A DNA stretch of 64,000 bases from Bdellovibrionales bacterium (lineage in GTDB: Bacteria > Bdellovibrionota > Bdellovibrionia > Bdellovibrionales > JAMPXM01): NCBI GenBank assembly GCA_016713885.1, contig JADJOF010000003.1, positions 434,001 to 498,000 of the forward strand, written 5' to 3'. Made by a program: the position numbers and the translations under genes. Positions 1 to 9,262 of this stretch are shown here, in pieces (positions within the stretch are counted from its first letter, which is position 1; the number at the start of each line of letters is the position of its first letter). The notes under the pieces were generated by a model. That model was not told where the DNA came from, made no database searches, and worked only from the letters and a program-made list of their open reading frames with translations.

Positions 1-2
1 AT

Positions 3-413
3 GTCACCAATGACGCGTTTATTGCCGTTGATCGTATTCCGCTGCGCGATCAGCCGCCGATTTTACACCGCCAGTACGATGGCAAGAGAATCGCGGTCCG
101 CTTTAACGGCCGCATGGTGGTGAGTGCGGGGCGTCCGGGCGAGGCGCGGCAGCAGTTTGAAACTTTAAACTACAATCAGTTTGGCCTTTTGCTTCGCGAG
201 ACGCAGTTGTCGGCAAATCCGTTCTTTCAAGTGAATGACTTTGTCGAGGGCGTAATCGGTCACGACTACCGCACGGCGGTTGAGTTTGAAGGTCAAGTGG
301 TGCGTGTAGAGTCGCGTCAGGGACTTGTCGTGTTTGGCGTGAAGCTTGATAAGATTTCAACGGCAAATGATTCCGGGCACAATTCGAACTGGCTCAAACG
401 ACCAGCGTCATGA
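3..413 (+). CDS. hypothetical protein, 5' truncated by window edge (possible PilZ-like C-terminus)
   Basis: The frame is open from base 3 with no start, so the gene begins before the window; 136 residues are visible. An internal ATG at 114 is not the true start because the frame reads through upstream. The last 45 residues (FVEGVIGHDYRTAVEFEG onward, then alternating hydrophobic strands ending in GVKLDKI) have the small beta-barrel rhythm seen at the end of PilZ domains. The N-terminal signature cannot be judged and this is a weak inference. The stop overlaps the next gene's ATG (ATGA, 410-413), so the two genes are translationally coupled. Confidence 0.6.
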   Translation, partial: VTNDAFIAVDRIPLRDQPPILHRQYDGKRIAVRFNGRMVVSAGRPGEARQQFETLNYNQFGLLLRETQLSANPFFQVNDFVEGVIGHDYRTAVEFEGQVVRVESRQGLVVFGVKLDKISTANDSGHNSNWLKRPAS

Positions 414-2980
414 GTGGGCTACGTCCACTCCTGAAACGAATTCCTTCGTTCGCTGAGCTCTCAGCGGGCGACGCGAGTGATGTGATCCTCGGTCGTTTTC
501 TTGATTACGTGAGTGAGAAGGGGCTGTCGCTTTATCCGGCGCAGGAAGAGGCCATTCTCAATCTTATTCAAGGCGATCATGTGATTTTGAACACACCGAC
601 TGGTTCCGGGAAGAGTTTGGTGGCTGAGGCTTTGGTGTTCCAGTCGATGGCCCTCGGCAAACGCGTGGTCTACACGTGTCCTGTCAAAGCGCTTGTGAAT
701 GAAAAGTTTCTCTCTCTTTGTCGTCTTTTCGGTGCCGAGAGCGTTGGACTGATGACGGGCGATGGCAGCGTCAATCGCGATGCACCGATTGTCTGCTGCA
801 CGGCCGAGATCCTCGCCAATATGGCTCTTTCTGACGGCGCCGATGCGAAAGTGGATGATGTCGTCATGGATGAATTTCACTACTACGCCGATCGAGAGCG
901 CGGGATTGCTTGGCAGATTCCTTTGCTTGAATTAAAGCACGCCCGTTTTTTGCTGATGTCGGCAACCATGGGCAATATGGAGTTCTTTGCCGAGCATCTC
1001 GAAAAGCTCACGGGGCGAAGCGCAAACGTCGTCGTCGGTCACGATCGCCCGGTTCCACTTGAGTTTGAGTATCGCGGCGAGACGCATCTGCATGAGTCGA
1101 TTGCGGACCTTCTGAAAACTGACCGGGCGCCAGTTTACCTTGTGAACTTCACTCAGGCAGCAGCCTCCGAGGAGGCGCAGAACTTGATGAGCGTGGACTT
1201 TCTTTCAAAAGATCAAAAGAAGGCGATTTTAGATCGGCTTGACGGTGTCAGTTTTCGCTCGCCTTTTGGACGCGATCTTCAGCGCTTTCTTAAGCACGGC
1301 ATCGGCGTGCACCACGCAGGCCTTCTTCCGCGCTACCGTATTTTGGTCGAGAAGCTCGCACAAGATGGACTATTAAAGGTGATTTCGGGAACCGATACGC
1401 TTGGTGTGGGTGTGAACATTCCAATTCGCACGGTGCTCTTCACAAAACTGTGCAAATACGATGGCGAAAAATCGGCGATTCTGTCGAGCCGAGATTTTCA
1501 TCAGATTTCCGGTCGGGCGGGGCGTCGAGGGTTTGATAATCGTGGTTTTGTCGTCGCTCAGGCGCCGGAACACGTGATCGAGAACGCGAAGCTTGAGCGC
1601 AAAGCGCTTGCAGATCCAAAAAAAGCGAAAAAGATCGTCAAAGCAAAGCCTCCTGAACGCGGTTTTGTGATGTGGAGCGAAGACACATTCAAAAAACTTC
1701 AGACATCAAAACCGGAGCCACTGGAGTCACGTTTTCATATCGATCTTGGTTTAGTGCTTTCGGTTCTAGCGCGGAAGAATCACGATGGCTGTGAAGCGCT
1801 TCGTCTTTTGATTCGTCATTCGCACGAACCCGAAGGACGAAAGAAGGCCCATCGTCGTCGCGCCTTTGAACTGTTTCGCTCTCTCTATGAGCGACAGATT
1901 GTGGCGCTAAACCCGCTCGCTGTGCACGACGATCTTCAACACGACTTTTCGCTTCATCAGTCGCTTTCGCTTTGGCTCATCGATACTCTGGCGCAGCTTG
2001 ATCCGGCCGTTCAGACACACGCCTTTGATGTGATCACGCTCTGCGAGGCCATCGTCGAGTCTCCTGATCTTATTCTTCGCAAGCAGACTGATCGGGTGCG
2101 GCAGGAGCTTTTTTATCAGCTCAAGCAAGAGGGTGTCGAATTTGACGAGCGGCAAGAGCGTTTGGAGGCTGTTGAGCATCCAAAGCCTCTTCGCGAGTTT
2201 ATCTATTCGACCTTTAACGCCTGGTCCGAGCGCCACCCATGGGTAGGCGGCGAGAATATTCGTCCGAAATCGATTGCTCGCGAGATGTTAGAAGGCATGA
2301 GCTTTTCTGACTACATTCGCGAATACGATCTTCAGCGGGGCGAGGGGCTTTTGCTGCGCACGCTCAATGATGTGTTTAAGGTCCTAGCGCAAACGGTGCC
2401 TGATCGATTTAAAACAGATGAGATTCGAGATCTTGAGCTTGAGCTTGCGGGTCTGATTCGGGGAGTGGATTCGTCGCTCCTTGAGGAGTGGGATCGGCTG
2501 CGTGAGGACTTTGTCGAGCTCGGTGGAAAAGTGGTGGGAGCTTCTGGCGGAGCGGCGGCGGAAGCCGGTGAGGCTGAGGCTGTTTCAAGATTCCAGCGCG
2601 AGAAGGAGCGGGAGCGTCTGTGGCGTGTTGAAATCTTCCGCTTGGTGAAAGCGCTTGCCGCCCAAGATCTTGATGACGGTGAAGCCTTGATTCGCGAATG
2701 GAAAGAAAAAGGAGCTCTGGCCGTCGGATTTGTGATTTCGGGTGAGACAGTTGAGTTTCCGGCGGAGGAATGGACGGTCTCTCGTCTCGAGAGTGTACTT
2801 GAACAGCTCAAAGCGGATGGCTTTACCGGAATTCGCACTGATACCCCGGCGCGGGCGAAGGTGCTATTTCAACTTGTGAAAGGTGAACGTGTTCAGCAGG
2901 TGATCGTCTCAAAGGATGCCGTCATCGATTCGCAGACGATTGATGGCGCGACAGCTGATATCGTGATCTTGCTCTCGTAA
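410..2980 (+). CDS. DEAD/DEAH-box (Ski2-like) helicase with C-terminal DUF3516-type region
   Basis: 856-residue superfamily 2 helicase, probably an ATP-dependent RNA helicase in the cytoplasm. Visible motifs: Q-like LYPAQEEAI (41-50), Walker A TPTGSGKS (62-69), motif II DEFH (about 154), motif III SATMGN (about 183), and motif VI QISGRAGRRGFD (about 364), all in canonical order. The C-terminal half is long, helical and charged, and matches the layout of bacterial Ski2-like proteins annotated with DUF3516. An Ala/Glu-rich linker lies near residues 705-725. The start at 410 overlaps the previous stop by 4 bp. The exact RNA substrate is unknown. Confidence 0.9.
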   Translation: MSGLRPLLKRIPSFAELSAGDASDVILGRFLDYVSEKGLSLYPAQEEAILNLIQGDHVILNTPTGSGKSLVAEALVFQSMALGKRVVYTCPVKALVNEKFLSLCRLFGAESVGLMTGDGSVNRDAPIVCCTAEILANMALSDGADAKVDDVVMDEFHYYADRERGIAWQIPLLELKHARFLLMSATMGNMEFFAEHLEKLTGRSANVVVGHDRPVPLEFEYRGETHLHESIADLLKTDRAPVYLVNFTQAAASEEAQNLMSVDFLSKDQKKAILDRLDGVSFRSPFGRDLQRFLKHGIGVHHAGLLPRYRILVEKLAQDGLLKVISGTDTLGVGVNIPIRTVLFTKLCKYDGEKSAILSSRDFHQISGRAGRRGFDNRGFVVAQAPEHVIENAKLERKALADPKKAKKIVKAKPPERGFVMWSEDTFKKLQTSKPEPLESRFHIDLGLVLSVLARKNHDGCEALRLLIRHSHEPEGRKKAHRRRAFELFRSLYERQIVALNPLAVHDDLQHDFSLHQSLSLWLIDTLAQLDPAVQTHAFDVITLCEAIVESPDLILRKQTDRVRQELFYQLKQEGVEFDERQERLEAVEHPKPLREFIYSTFNAWSERHPWVGGENIRPKSIAREMLEGMSFSDYIREYDLQRGEGLLLRTLNDVFKVLAQTVPDRFKTDEIRDLELELAGLIRGVDSSLLEEWDRLREDFVELGGKVVGASGGAAAEAGEAEAVSRFQREKERERLWRVEIFRLVKALAAQDLDDGEALIREWKEKGALAVGFVISGETVEFPAEEWTVSRLESVLEQLKADGFTGIRTDTPARAKVLFQLVKGERVQQVIVSKDAVIDSQTIDGATADIVILLS

Positions 2981-2989
2981 GTCTTGCAG

Positions 2990-3673
2990 CTATGGTCGAC
3001 GGCGAAGCGCTTCGGTGAGTTCTTCAACCTTTAGAAGCTCGTCCAGGCGCCTTTCAAGGCGGGTGACGATGTGTTCAAAGCTCTCGGCTTCACCGATGCC
3101 ACTTGTCGCTTCATTTAAGATTTCATCGAGATTGTCGACTTTGTCGGCAAGAAGCAGTCGCATCGCCTGATGGATCTCGTTGAGCTGACGAACGTGCATG
3201 CGAACCTCGGCTCGGATGCGATGGATCTTTGACTCCATTAAGAGTTCGTTGATGTATGCTTCAAGCGTCGACGGCTCAAACGGCTTTTCGAGAATGCGAA
3301 AGAACCCGTGATTCAGTGCTTCGACGGCCGCATTTTTGTCGAGGTTGCCGCTGAGGAGAATCGAGGGGATTTCGTGTCCGAGGGCATGGAGGGTCGCCAG
3401 CATCTTTACGCCATCCATTTTCGCCATTCTCAGATCTGTGACAATCAACTGCGGAACGGGGACGCGTCCGCTCGCTATAAGATCGACCAACTCGTACCCC
3501 GAGAGAAAAGTGTAAACCTGAAACTTCCGTGAGAAGCAGCTGTCGAAGACCTCGAGGATATCGGGCTCATCGTCAACGAAGTACACCAAGGGCTTTGCCT
3601 TAGCGCGGACCGTGGGCTGTTCGGTCTTCGTATTGAGCTCGTTTGGACTGAGTTTTCTTGCTGCTTCGCTCAT
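2990..3673 (-). CDS. response regulator with C-terminal helical domain
   Basis: 227 residues. A receiver domain occupies about residues 28-145: acidic pocket DD at 34-35, phospho-acceptor Asp80 in VTDLRM, Ser108 in LLSGN, and Lys130 in LEKPF. The remaining 80 residues are charged heptad-like helix with no recognisable DNA-binding or enzymatic motif, so the output is probably protein-protein interaction. No histidine kinase lies next to it. It converges tail-to-tail with the helicase (10 bp apart) and is divergent from the small secreted gene at 3925. Confidence 0.88.
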   Translation of the reverse strand: MSEAARKLSPNELNTKTEQPTVRAKAKPLVYFVDDEPDILEVFDSCFSRKFQVYTFLSGYELVDLIASGRVPVPQLIVTDLRMAKMDGVKMLATLHALGHEIPSILLSGNLDKNAAVEALNHGFFRILEKPFEPSTLEAYINELLMESKIHRIRAEVRMHVRQLNEIHQAMRLLLADKVDNLDEILNEATSGIGEAESFEHIVTRLERRLDELLKVEELTEALRRRP

Positions 3674-3924
3674 GACTACCTATCGGAACTTCCTCATATT
3701 TTCGTACAAAGATCCGTTTAATTTTGGCTTTTTCGCGTCTCGTATTGGGTCAACTGGGATGGCGGTACTGCTGACCTGGTTTGAACTGAGACAGCCGAGG
3801 TGGATTTACCACGATCGTGTATTCCCAACAGGGCCAGATTTACATGGCCGAAGGCGGTGATTCAAGAGCGGCGCAAGGTGTAATAGAGAACGACGGCGTT
3901 CACTTATCATAGAAGGAGTTTTGA

Positions 3925-4341
3925 ATGAAAACGATTGTTGCTCTCGCGGTTCTTTGTCTTTCGTCAGTTTCTTTTGCTGCGGCGGAGTGCCCAGCTGGTT
4001 CTGAAACAGTTCTCACATGCACGTCAAACCCACAGCCAGGCAACGGCCAATTGGCGTCGGATATGTTGGACTCAGTCGCGATCTGTGAGTCTGGCTCGGT
4101 GACGTCGATGGTGATGGAAAAAGATGGCGAGAGTGCGACGACGGAAGTCGCTGTACTTGCGATACCAGGCGGCACTCACTATTCAGTTGAGGATGATACC
4201 GTACTCTTTAAATTCTCGGTTGTGACAGGTGTGCGGACGGTGAAGCCGAAGGCCACGTTCTCTGTTACATTCACTGAGGCAAAAGACGACAACGGAAACC
4301 CGCTTTCGAGTTCGTCGACCTACGCTTGCTCGCGCCTCTAA
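3925..4341 (+). CDS. small secreted hypothetical protein
   Basis: 138 residues with a clear Sec signal peptide (MKTIVALAVLCLSSVSFAAA, cleavage near residue 20). The mature part is beta-rich with four Cys (in AECPAGSETVLTC, VAICE and STYACSRL), which suggests disulfides in the periplasm or outside. A strong ribosome site AGAAGGAG sits 7 bp before the ATG. An intrinsic terminator follows at 4384. I do not recognise the family. Confidence 0.75.
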   Translation: MKTIVALAVLCLSSVSFAAAECPAGSETVLTCTSNPQPGNGQLASDMLDSVAICESGSVTSMVMEKDGESATTEVAVLAIPGGTHYSVEDDTVLFKFSVVTGVRTVKPKATFSVTFTEAKDDNGNPLSSSSTYACSRL

Positions 4342-4383
4342 TACGTTTAATCAACGACGATCAATCAACTCAGTTGAGAAATC

Positions 4384-4420
4384 AAAAACGCCGCGTTCCT
4401 TTTGGAGGCGGCGTTTTTTT
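4384..4420 (+). terminator. intrinsic terminator after the 3925 gene
   Basis: The 11-bp arms AAAAACGCCGC (4384-4394) and GCGGCGTTTTT (4408-4418) enclose a 13-nt loop and are followed by Ts. The A-rich left flank lets it act on the opposite strand too, so it can also end the convergent peptidase gene. Confidence 0.85.
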
Positions 4421-5663
4421 CTACCAGGAAAGAATCATAGCCAGCGCCAGTTTTGAAAACATCGCGGAGTGTCGGAAGCTCGACGCTGCGCCAACGGTAT
4501 CTTTGTCTGAGTGGATATTCCCATTCATTTTATTTTTCGTCGACTCAAACGGCATGAGCGTTGCGAAGCCGTTTTTATACCAGCTGGCATGGTCAGAGCA
4601 GCCATATCCACACTTGTCTTCAATGATGTTCGCCTGGCCATATGTGGCATTGATTCGCTTAAGGCGTTCGCGCATATCGACGGACGTGAAGTCTGTCATG
4701 CTGCCGAGTGTGAATTCACCGTCGCCAGGAAAGAGCGTCATGTCGAGTTGAATAACACCGACGACATTTCGCGCTTGCTCCTTTGCTGTCTTGGCAATTT
4801 CGGCAGAGCCTAAAGACCGCCCTCTTCGCCGGCGTACCAGTAGAATTCAAGCGTGCGGTCGGGGGAGTCGATTGCGCGGTGATGAGTCGCGCGACTTCAA
4901 GAACGTTGGCTGAACCGCTGGCGTTATCGTCTGAGCCTGGAGCCTGTTTTCCGCCCCAGAATGACTGGTTGATCGAGTCGAGATGTCCTCCGAGGACGAT
5001 GATCTCGTTTCCGATCTTGCCACCTGGAACAGTGAGCTTGATCGACTTCATTGGCGTTGCGGTATGAGAAATGAACTCGAGACGGAAGGGGATCTTCGCG
5101 AACTTTAAAGTGTCTTCGATGCGAACTTTAAAAGCGTCGGCCGCGCGCTGCCCTTCGCCGGTTTTATGGTGGCGTGAACCCTGCTGGGTGAGGAACTGCA
5201 CTGTTTCGCGAAGGTTGTTTTCGTCAACTTGACTAATGAGTGCCGAGATCGCGGGGTCGGAACCCTGCGGACCTGATGGAGGTTGCGGAGGGAAGCCGAT
5301 ACCGCCTGCCAGAAACTTCTGATCGCGCTGATACTGCTCGTCGAAGGCTTTGAACGCCTTATGCGCCTCTTTTGTTGCGCTCTCAAGCGTGTATGTGGCG
5401 AGGAGCTCGTGGCCGCCACAGGCTCCATTTTGTTCGTGAGCCTCTTTAGCAAGGGTCTCAAGCTGCTGCTCAGTGAGCGAGGCCAGTGCGGTCTGCGTGC
5501 GTTCATGTCTGACGATGGCATCCGATCCGATACTTCGCAGGAGTTTCGCATCGGCAAGAACGTAGTGGGTGGTCATTTTGGGAGCCGCTTTGGTCGTGGC
5601 TGGCATCCCGAATGAGAACAGAATCGATATGCCGATGGGCGCAAGCGAAAGTGCAGTTTTCAT
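4421..5663 (-). CDS. secreted M28-family metallopeptidase (aminopeptidase-like), broken by two frameshifts
   Basis: Reconstructed M28 zinc peptidase of about 414 residues. The start is the ATG at 5663, giving signal peptide MKTALSLAPIGISILFSFGM. Zinc-site motifs in order: GGHLDS, GSDDNASG, YAGEEGG, VIQLDM and CSDHASWYKNGF. They lie in three different frames. One base appears missing in the G5 run at 4861-4865, moving YAGEEGG into a middle frame, and one in the A3 run at 4812-4814, restoring the frame for the C-terminal third. As written, the product stops before the catalytic Glu pair. Two small compensable homopolymer losses in an otherwise intact enzyme suggest sequencing error more than decay. 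Confidence 0.82.
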
Positions 5664-5766
5664 AGGTAATAGGCTCAAGTGATGCTCGATGGGTGTCGAG
5701 TCGAGTTCCAGAATGGAACTGTAATCCAACGCCTAAGGCCTCTAGCTGAATGTCCTAACGGGGGCG

Positions 5767-6545
5767 CTATGGAATTGTCGGAACATCATTGCAGATGATG
5801 GGTACGCCGAAAGCTTGAACCGGTGCTGCCAGGCGATCCAAAGCTTCGGCATCGGCTAGATAAAGCAGGTGAACTCGAATCATCTTTCTGAGATCCACGC
5901 GGGCGATTTGAGTTTTGATTGAGGGTCAAGGCGCCGATGCTCGGCGACATGGATTGGCGCATTTCTGGCAAGGTGGCGGATGCTCTCAAGGAGGTGTCGA
6001 GTCATGCAGTTCATCTGTTCGCTGAGAGGAAAAAGTGAGTTGAGCTCAGCGATGAGTGAGTCGACTTTTCTCTCGACGAGCTTGAATCCACCAGTCATCG
6101 ATTTTCTAAGTTCTTGCTTGAGACGTTTTGCACTCGGGTGGTGGAAATCGGTGATCGATGGATAAGGCCCTTTGCGCCTGGCGATGAACTGAGGGGTATT
6201 CTCCATTGAGACAAAGTCGTCGCAGACAATGTTAACGCCGAGTCTTTGGTAAGGAATGGCCCACCGATCAAAGTTGTAGAAGAGATGGCCCCAGAAGATC
6301 GCAACCGACTCATGTTGGATGAGCAGATCAGAAATTTCAAATGACTTTCCGTTCGTGACGTTTCCGTAGAGAGGCTTTCTCAATTCATTGACGGCTCGGG
6401 CTTCTCGAAGATTGTGTTCAAGACATCCGCGGTTCACGGAATCGGCATATGAAGATTCCGGAAAACTCACAATGAGAGCAAGAGTCATCGTGACAAAGCC
6501 AAGCCGGTGTCCGACCTTAAGGTCATGGATACGAGTCGTGATCAT
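5767..6545 (-). CDS. secreted hypothetical protein with an internal repeat, one frameshift
   Basis: Start chosen at the ATG at 6545, preceded by GAGGA; a signal peptide follows (hydrophobic MTLALIVSF to SSYADS). The frame ends early at 5880. Adding one A to the A4 run (plus-strand T4, 5913-5916) lets it run on to a TAG at 5767-5769. The recovered tail (ALDRLAAPVQAFGVPIICND) mirrors an earlier segment (DRWAIPYQRLGVNIVCDD). That match supports the reconstruction and shows a duplicated unit. Cys in NRGC, NIVCDD, QMNC and IICND suggest disulfides. The family is not recognised. Confidence 0.6.
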
Positions 6546-6941
6546 ATCATTTCCTCGGGGCTCTACCTGTTGATCTTTGCGGTTCACTTTGGTTTTGCCC
6601 TCTGGATCGTTTTATCCAAAAAAATATCGCTCGCAATCAAACTACCGGTTTCTTCATCGCGCGTCGGCGTCGCTGTCAATCAAGCGTTGGCGTCTCCGAC
6701 CGGTATCCTTGTCGGGTTGACGCTTATCAATTTACCATCAGTTCTGGTTTTTTGGCGATTTGAGCTCGGTGCTATTGATGGCGAAAGAACATTTTTCGCA
6801 CTTTTGCTGTCGCCCGTCGCGCACGCGTCTTGGCATGCGGCCTTGGCCTTCGATGAGTGGCTACGAGCTAAAAGCGTCCGCCTGCGACTTGTATTTTTGA
6901 TGAACCATCTGCTCTGGACGGCGTTGCTTGTTACGGCGTGA
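6525..6941 (+). CDS. small integral membrane protein, unknown function
   Basis: About 138 residues from the ATG at 6525, with four hydrophobic segments: GLYLLIFAVHFGFALWIVL, TGILVGLTLINLPSVLVFW, FFALLLSPVAHASWHAALAF and LRLVFLMNHLLWTALLVTA. No catalytic motif is seen. It lies 33 bp upstream of the ligase gene and could be the first gene of that operon. Its start overlaps the start of the divergent gene (6545), so the true start could be a little further in. No family recognised. Confidence 0.6.
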   Translation: MDTSRDHIISSGLYLLIFAVHFGFALWIVLSKKISLAIKLPVSSSRVGVAVNQALASPTGILVGLTLINLPSVLVFWRFELGAIDGERTFFALLLSPVAHASWHAALAFDEWLRAKSVRLRLVFLMNHLLWTALLVTA

Positions 6942-6974
6942 GAGTTCGGCCGGAACCTTGCTAAGCATTCGGCA

Positions 6975-8444
6975 ATGATCAACGGCATTACTCCCGTACT
7001 TGAAGCCATCGAGGCCTGTCCCGATCGAACGGCATTGCTGTTTCCGGAGCATAAGCCTGTGAGCTTTGCAGACCTAAGCCGTCAGGCCGCTGTTTTTCAA
7101 AGTGGTCTTAGGCACTTAGGATTGTCTTCCGGAGACACTGTGCTTTTTGCCGAGGGACTTTCGCCAGAGCTCTATGGTTTTGTGCTGGCGGCACTCGGTC
7201 TTGGTGTTTCGGTTGCGGTCGTTGAACCGTGGATGCCGCTCAGTAAAATTAACTCGGTTGTGAAAGGATTAGCCCCACGTTTGTTTTTGGCGGGCCTTTT
7301 GGGCCGTGGCTGGGGGCTTCGCTCTGAAGCCATTCGCGCGATTCCAAAATGGACGTCGCTTGCTGGAGTGGCACGGAGCGGCCGTTCGTCGGCGGCAAGT
7401 TTTCATGTCGAGTCCGTTCCGCGCGATCATCTTGGGCTTGTGGCGTTCACGAGTGGGACGACGGGTTCTCCGAAGGGAGTAGCGCGTCGACACGGCTATC
7501 TTCTTGAACAGCATCGGGTTCTCAGTCACGCGCTTCATCACGATCAGCACCAGGGCCCTGAACTTACGATTTTTACGAACTTCGTCTTTGCAAATCTTGC
7601 CAGTCGTCGCGGTTCGGTGGTGGTACCCCCTCGGATGAATGGCGACTGGTCGCAGGCGACGCTCAACTGGGCGTCTCGCCTTGAGGGCGCCGACGCTCCT
7701 GTGTCGGCGACAATGGGCCCGGCGTTCTTAAGGCGAGTGATGACCTCAACAGGTTTTACCGGACTTCGTTCGATTCATGTCGGCGGCGCACTGACAGATA
7801 ACGCAATTTTTCGTTCGGCCTTTGGCCGTTGGCCGGAGACGGAGTTCCTGCACATCTACGGCAGCTCCGAGTCTGAGCCTGTGGCGGTCATGGATGCCCG
7901 AGAGGCGGTTGAGTTGAGTGAGCAGTGCGGTTTCTTTCAGACTCTGGCTCTTGGTCGGCCGATTGCGGCGATCGAGTCTGATTTTCAAAGCGAGAGTCTT
8001 TGGGTGACAGGGCCACACGTTTGCCCGCTCTATATAGGCGAGAACGTGGTTGAAGAGAATCGCTTGAATAAGCGAGTCGACGATCGCGGTCGTGTTTGGC
8101 ATCGCATGGGCGATCGAATTGATGTGAAGGACGGAGTGTTCTGGTACCGCGGTCGAAGTGGACAGAGTCGTTCTGACTTTGACCTTGAGCAGGCTCTTTA
8201 TTCTGCATGTGATTCAAGCAAGCTCTTCACTGATCGAAATGAGAAGGGTGACCTTGAGATCTATGTTGAAGGTGAGAATCGACTGCGCCTTGTTGAGGCA
8301 GAGATTCGGCGCTTGCGAGGGGAAGGCCGAGTGATGGATTCGGTCTTGTTATTTAGAACAGAAATCAGTCGAGATCGTCGTCATCGGGCGCGAATCGATC
8401 GCGCGGGATCAAAAGCGAAGGCTCGTATGGAGTTAAAGATATGA
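6975..8444 (+). CDS. adenylate-forming ligase (AMP-dependent synthetase; OleC-like features)
   Basis: 489-residue ANL-superfamily enzyme expected to activate a carboxylate as acyl-AMP. P-loop motif FTSGTTGSPKGVARRH lies at about residues 157-172, the A5-type motif HIYGSSESEP near 294 and the hinge region MGDRIDVKDGVFWYRGR near 377. The C-terminal end reads DRRHRARIDR, resembling the end of OleC (beta-lactone synthetase) proteins, where a Lys stands where the second R is here. Loss of the A10 Lys would impair adenylation or change the reaction. Its stop overlaps the next ATG (ATGA). The substrate is unknown; assignment to OleC rather than a general acyl-CoA ligase is tentative. Confidence 0.8.
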   Translation: MINGITPVLEAIEACPDRTALLFPEHKPVSFADLSRQAAVFQSGLRHLGLSSGDTVLFAEGLSPELYGFVLAALGLGVSVAVVEPWMPLSKINSVVKGLAPRLFLAGLLGRGWGLRSEAIRAIPKWTSLAGVARSGRSSAASFHVESVPRDHLGLVAFTSGTTGSPKGVARRHGYLLEQHRVLSHALHHDQHQGPELTIFTNFVFANLASRRGSVVVPPRMNGDWSQATLNWASRLEGADAPVSATMGPAFLRRVMTSTGFTGLRSIHVGGALTDNAIFRSAFGRWPETEFLHIYGSSESEPVAVMDAREAVELSEQCGFFQTLALGRPIAAIESDFQSESLWVTGPHVCPLYIGENVVEENRLNKRVDDRGRVWHRMGDRIDVKDGVFWYRGRSGQSRSDFDLEQALYSACDSSKLFTDRNEKGDLEIYVEGENRLRLVEAEIRRLRGEGRVMDSVLLFRTEISRDRRHRARIDRAGSKAKARMELKI

Positions 8445-9262
8445 AGGCATGGCTGACTTATATAAAAGAACGATTTCCGCTTCACGTTTACGCGCTTTTA
8501 AGTGCGGGACTGGCCTGTGCTCCTGGCGACGCTCCTCGTACTTGGTTTGGATTTCTCTATACAATGTGGCTTTTTGCGACGCTGCGCTTGATGGACGAAC
8601 TCAAAGACTATCACAAAGATAAAATCGCTCACCCTGAGCGTCCTCTCCCGCGCGGTCTGTTGAAAGCTGAGCGAGTGTCGACGGTGATCAATGCGCTTAT
8701 GGTGTTTGGGATTGGTCTCAGTTTTGGGTTTGCGGCTTTGAGTCGGGTCGCAATGACTTTGGCTGTTGTCACAACGCTTTGGTTGTGGCTGATGTACAAA
8801 GAATTCTACGTCGGAGAAAGTCTTCAGCGTCGACTGCTCCTTTATGCGATCTCTCATCAATTGATCTTGATTCCAATGTGTCTGTTGATGGTAGCCCTAG
8901 TCGGTGGCGATATTGCGAGTCCGCTTCATTTTGGCTGGGCTCTTGGTGTGCTCGGAGCCTTTTTTAGTTATGAAGTCAGTCGGAAACTTGACCCGTCGGC
9001 GCATCCAATTCTTGGGACTTACTTGTCGGTTTACGGGCGTGGCGGGTCGACACTGATTGTCTTGGTGTTGACGATTGTTGCTACACTTGGCGCAGCGGCT
9101 TCCGGTTTTAGTCTTTGGATGACCCCGTTTGCGGTATTGACACTCTTGTCTTATTCGATCCTGTGGCTGAGGCCGTCGGCATTTAAAGTGATTGAAGGAT
9201 TGGCAACTGTTTCGCTCTTCTTCCATATTTGGGCGCCGTATCTGGTGCGGAGATTTCTATGA
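8441..9262 (+). CDS. UbiA-like membrane prenyltransferase
   Basis: 273 residues, about seven to eight membrane segments. The first Asp-rich motif is clear: Asp52, Asp56 and Asp60 in LMDELKDYHKD, followed by HPERPLPRG, the usual UbiA arrangement that binds prenyl diphosphate through Mg. The second Asp-rich motif is poorer: a segment near 177-186 (YEVSRKLDPS) holds Glu and Asp at altered spacing. It would join a prenyl chain to an acceptor at the inner membrane, but the acceptor is not evident. It is coupled by ATGA overlaps to the ligase upstream and the PEP-synthase-like gene downstream. Confidence 0.82.
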   Translation: MKAWLTYIKERFPLHVYALLSAGLACAPGDAPRTWFGFLYTMWLFATLRLMDELKDYHKDKIAHPERPLPRGLLKAERVSTVINALMVFGIGLSFGFAALSRVAMTLAVVTTLWLWLMYKEFYVGESLQRRLLLYAISHQLILIPMCLLMVALVGGDIASPLHFGWALGVLGAFFSYEVSRKLDPSAHPILGTYLSVYGRGGSTLIVLVLTIVATLGAAASGFSLWMTPFAVLTLLSYSILWLRPSAFKVIEGLATVSLFFHIWAPYLVRRFL

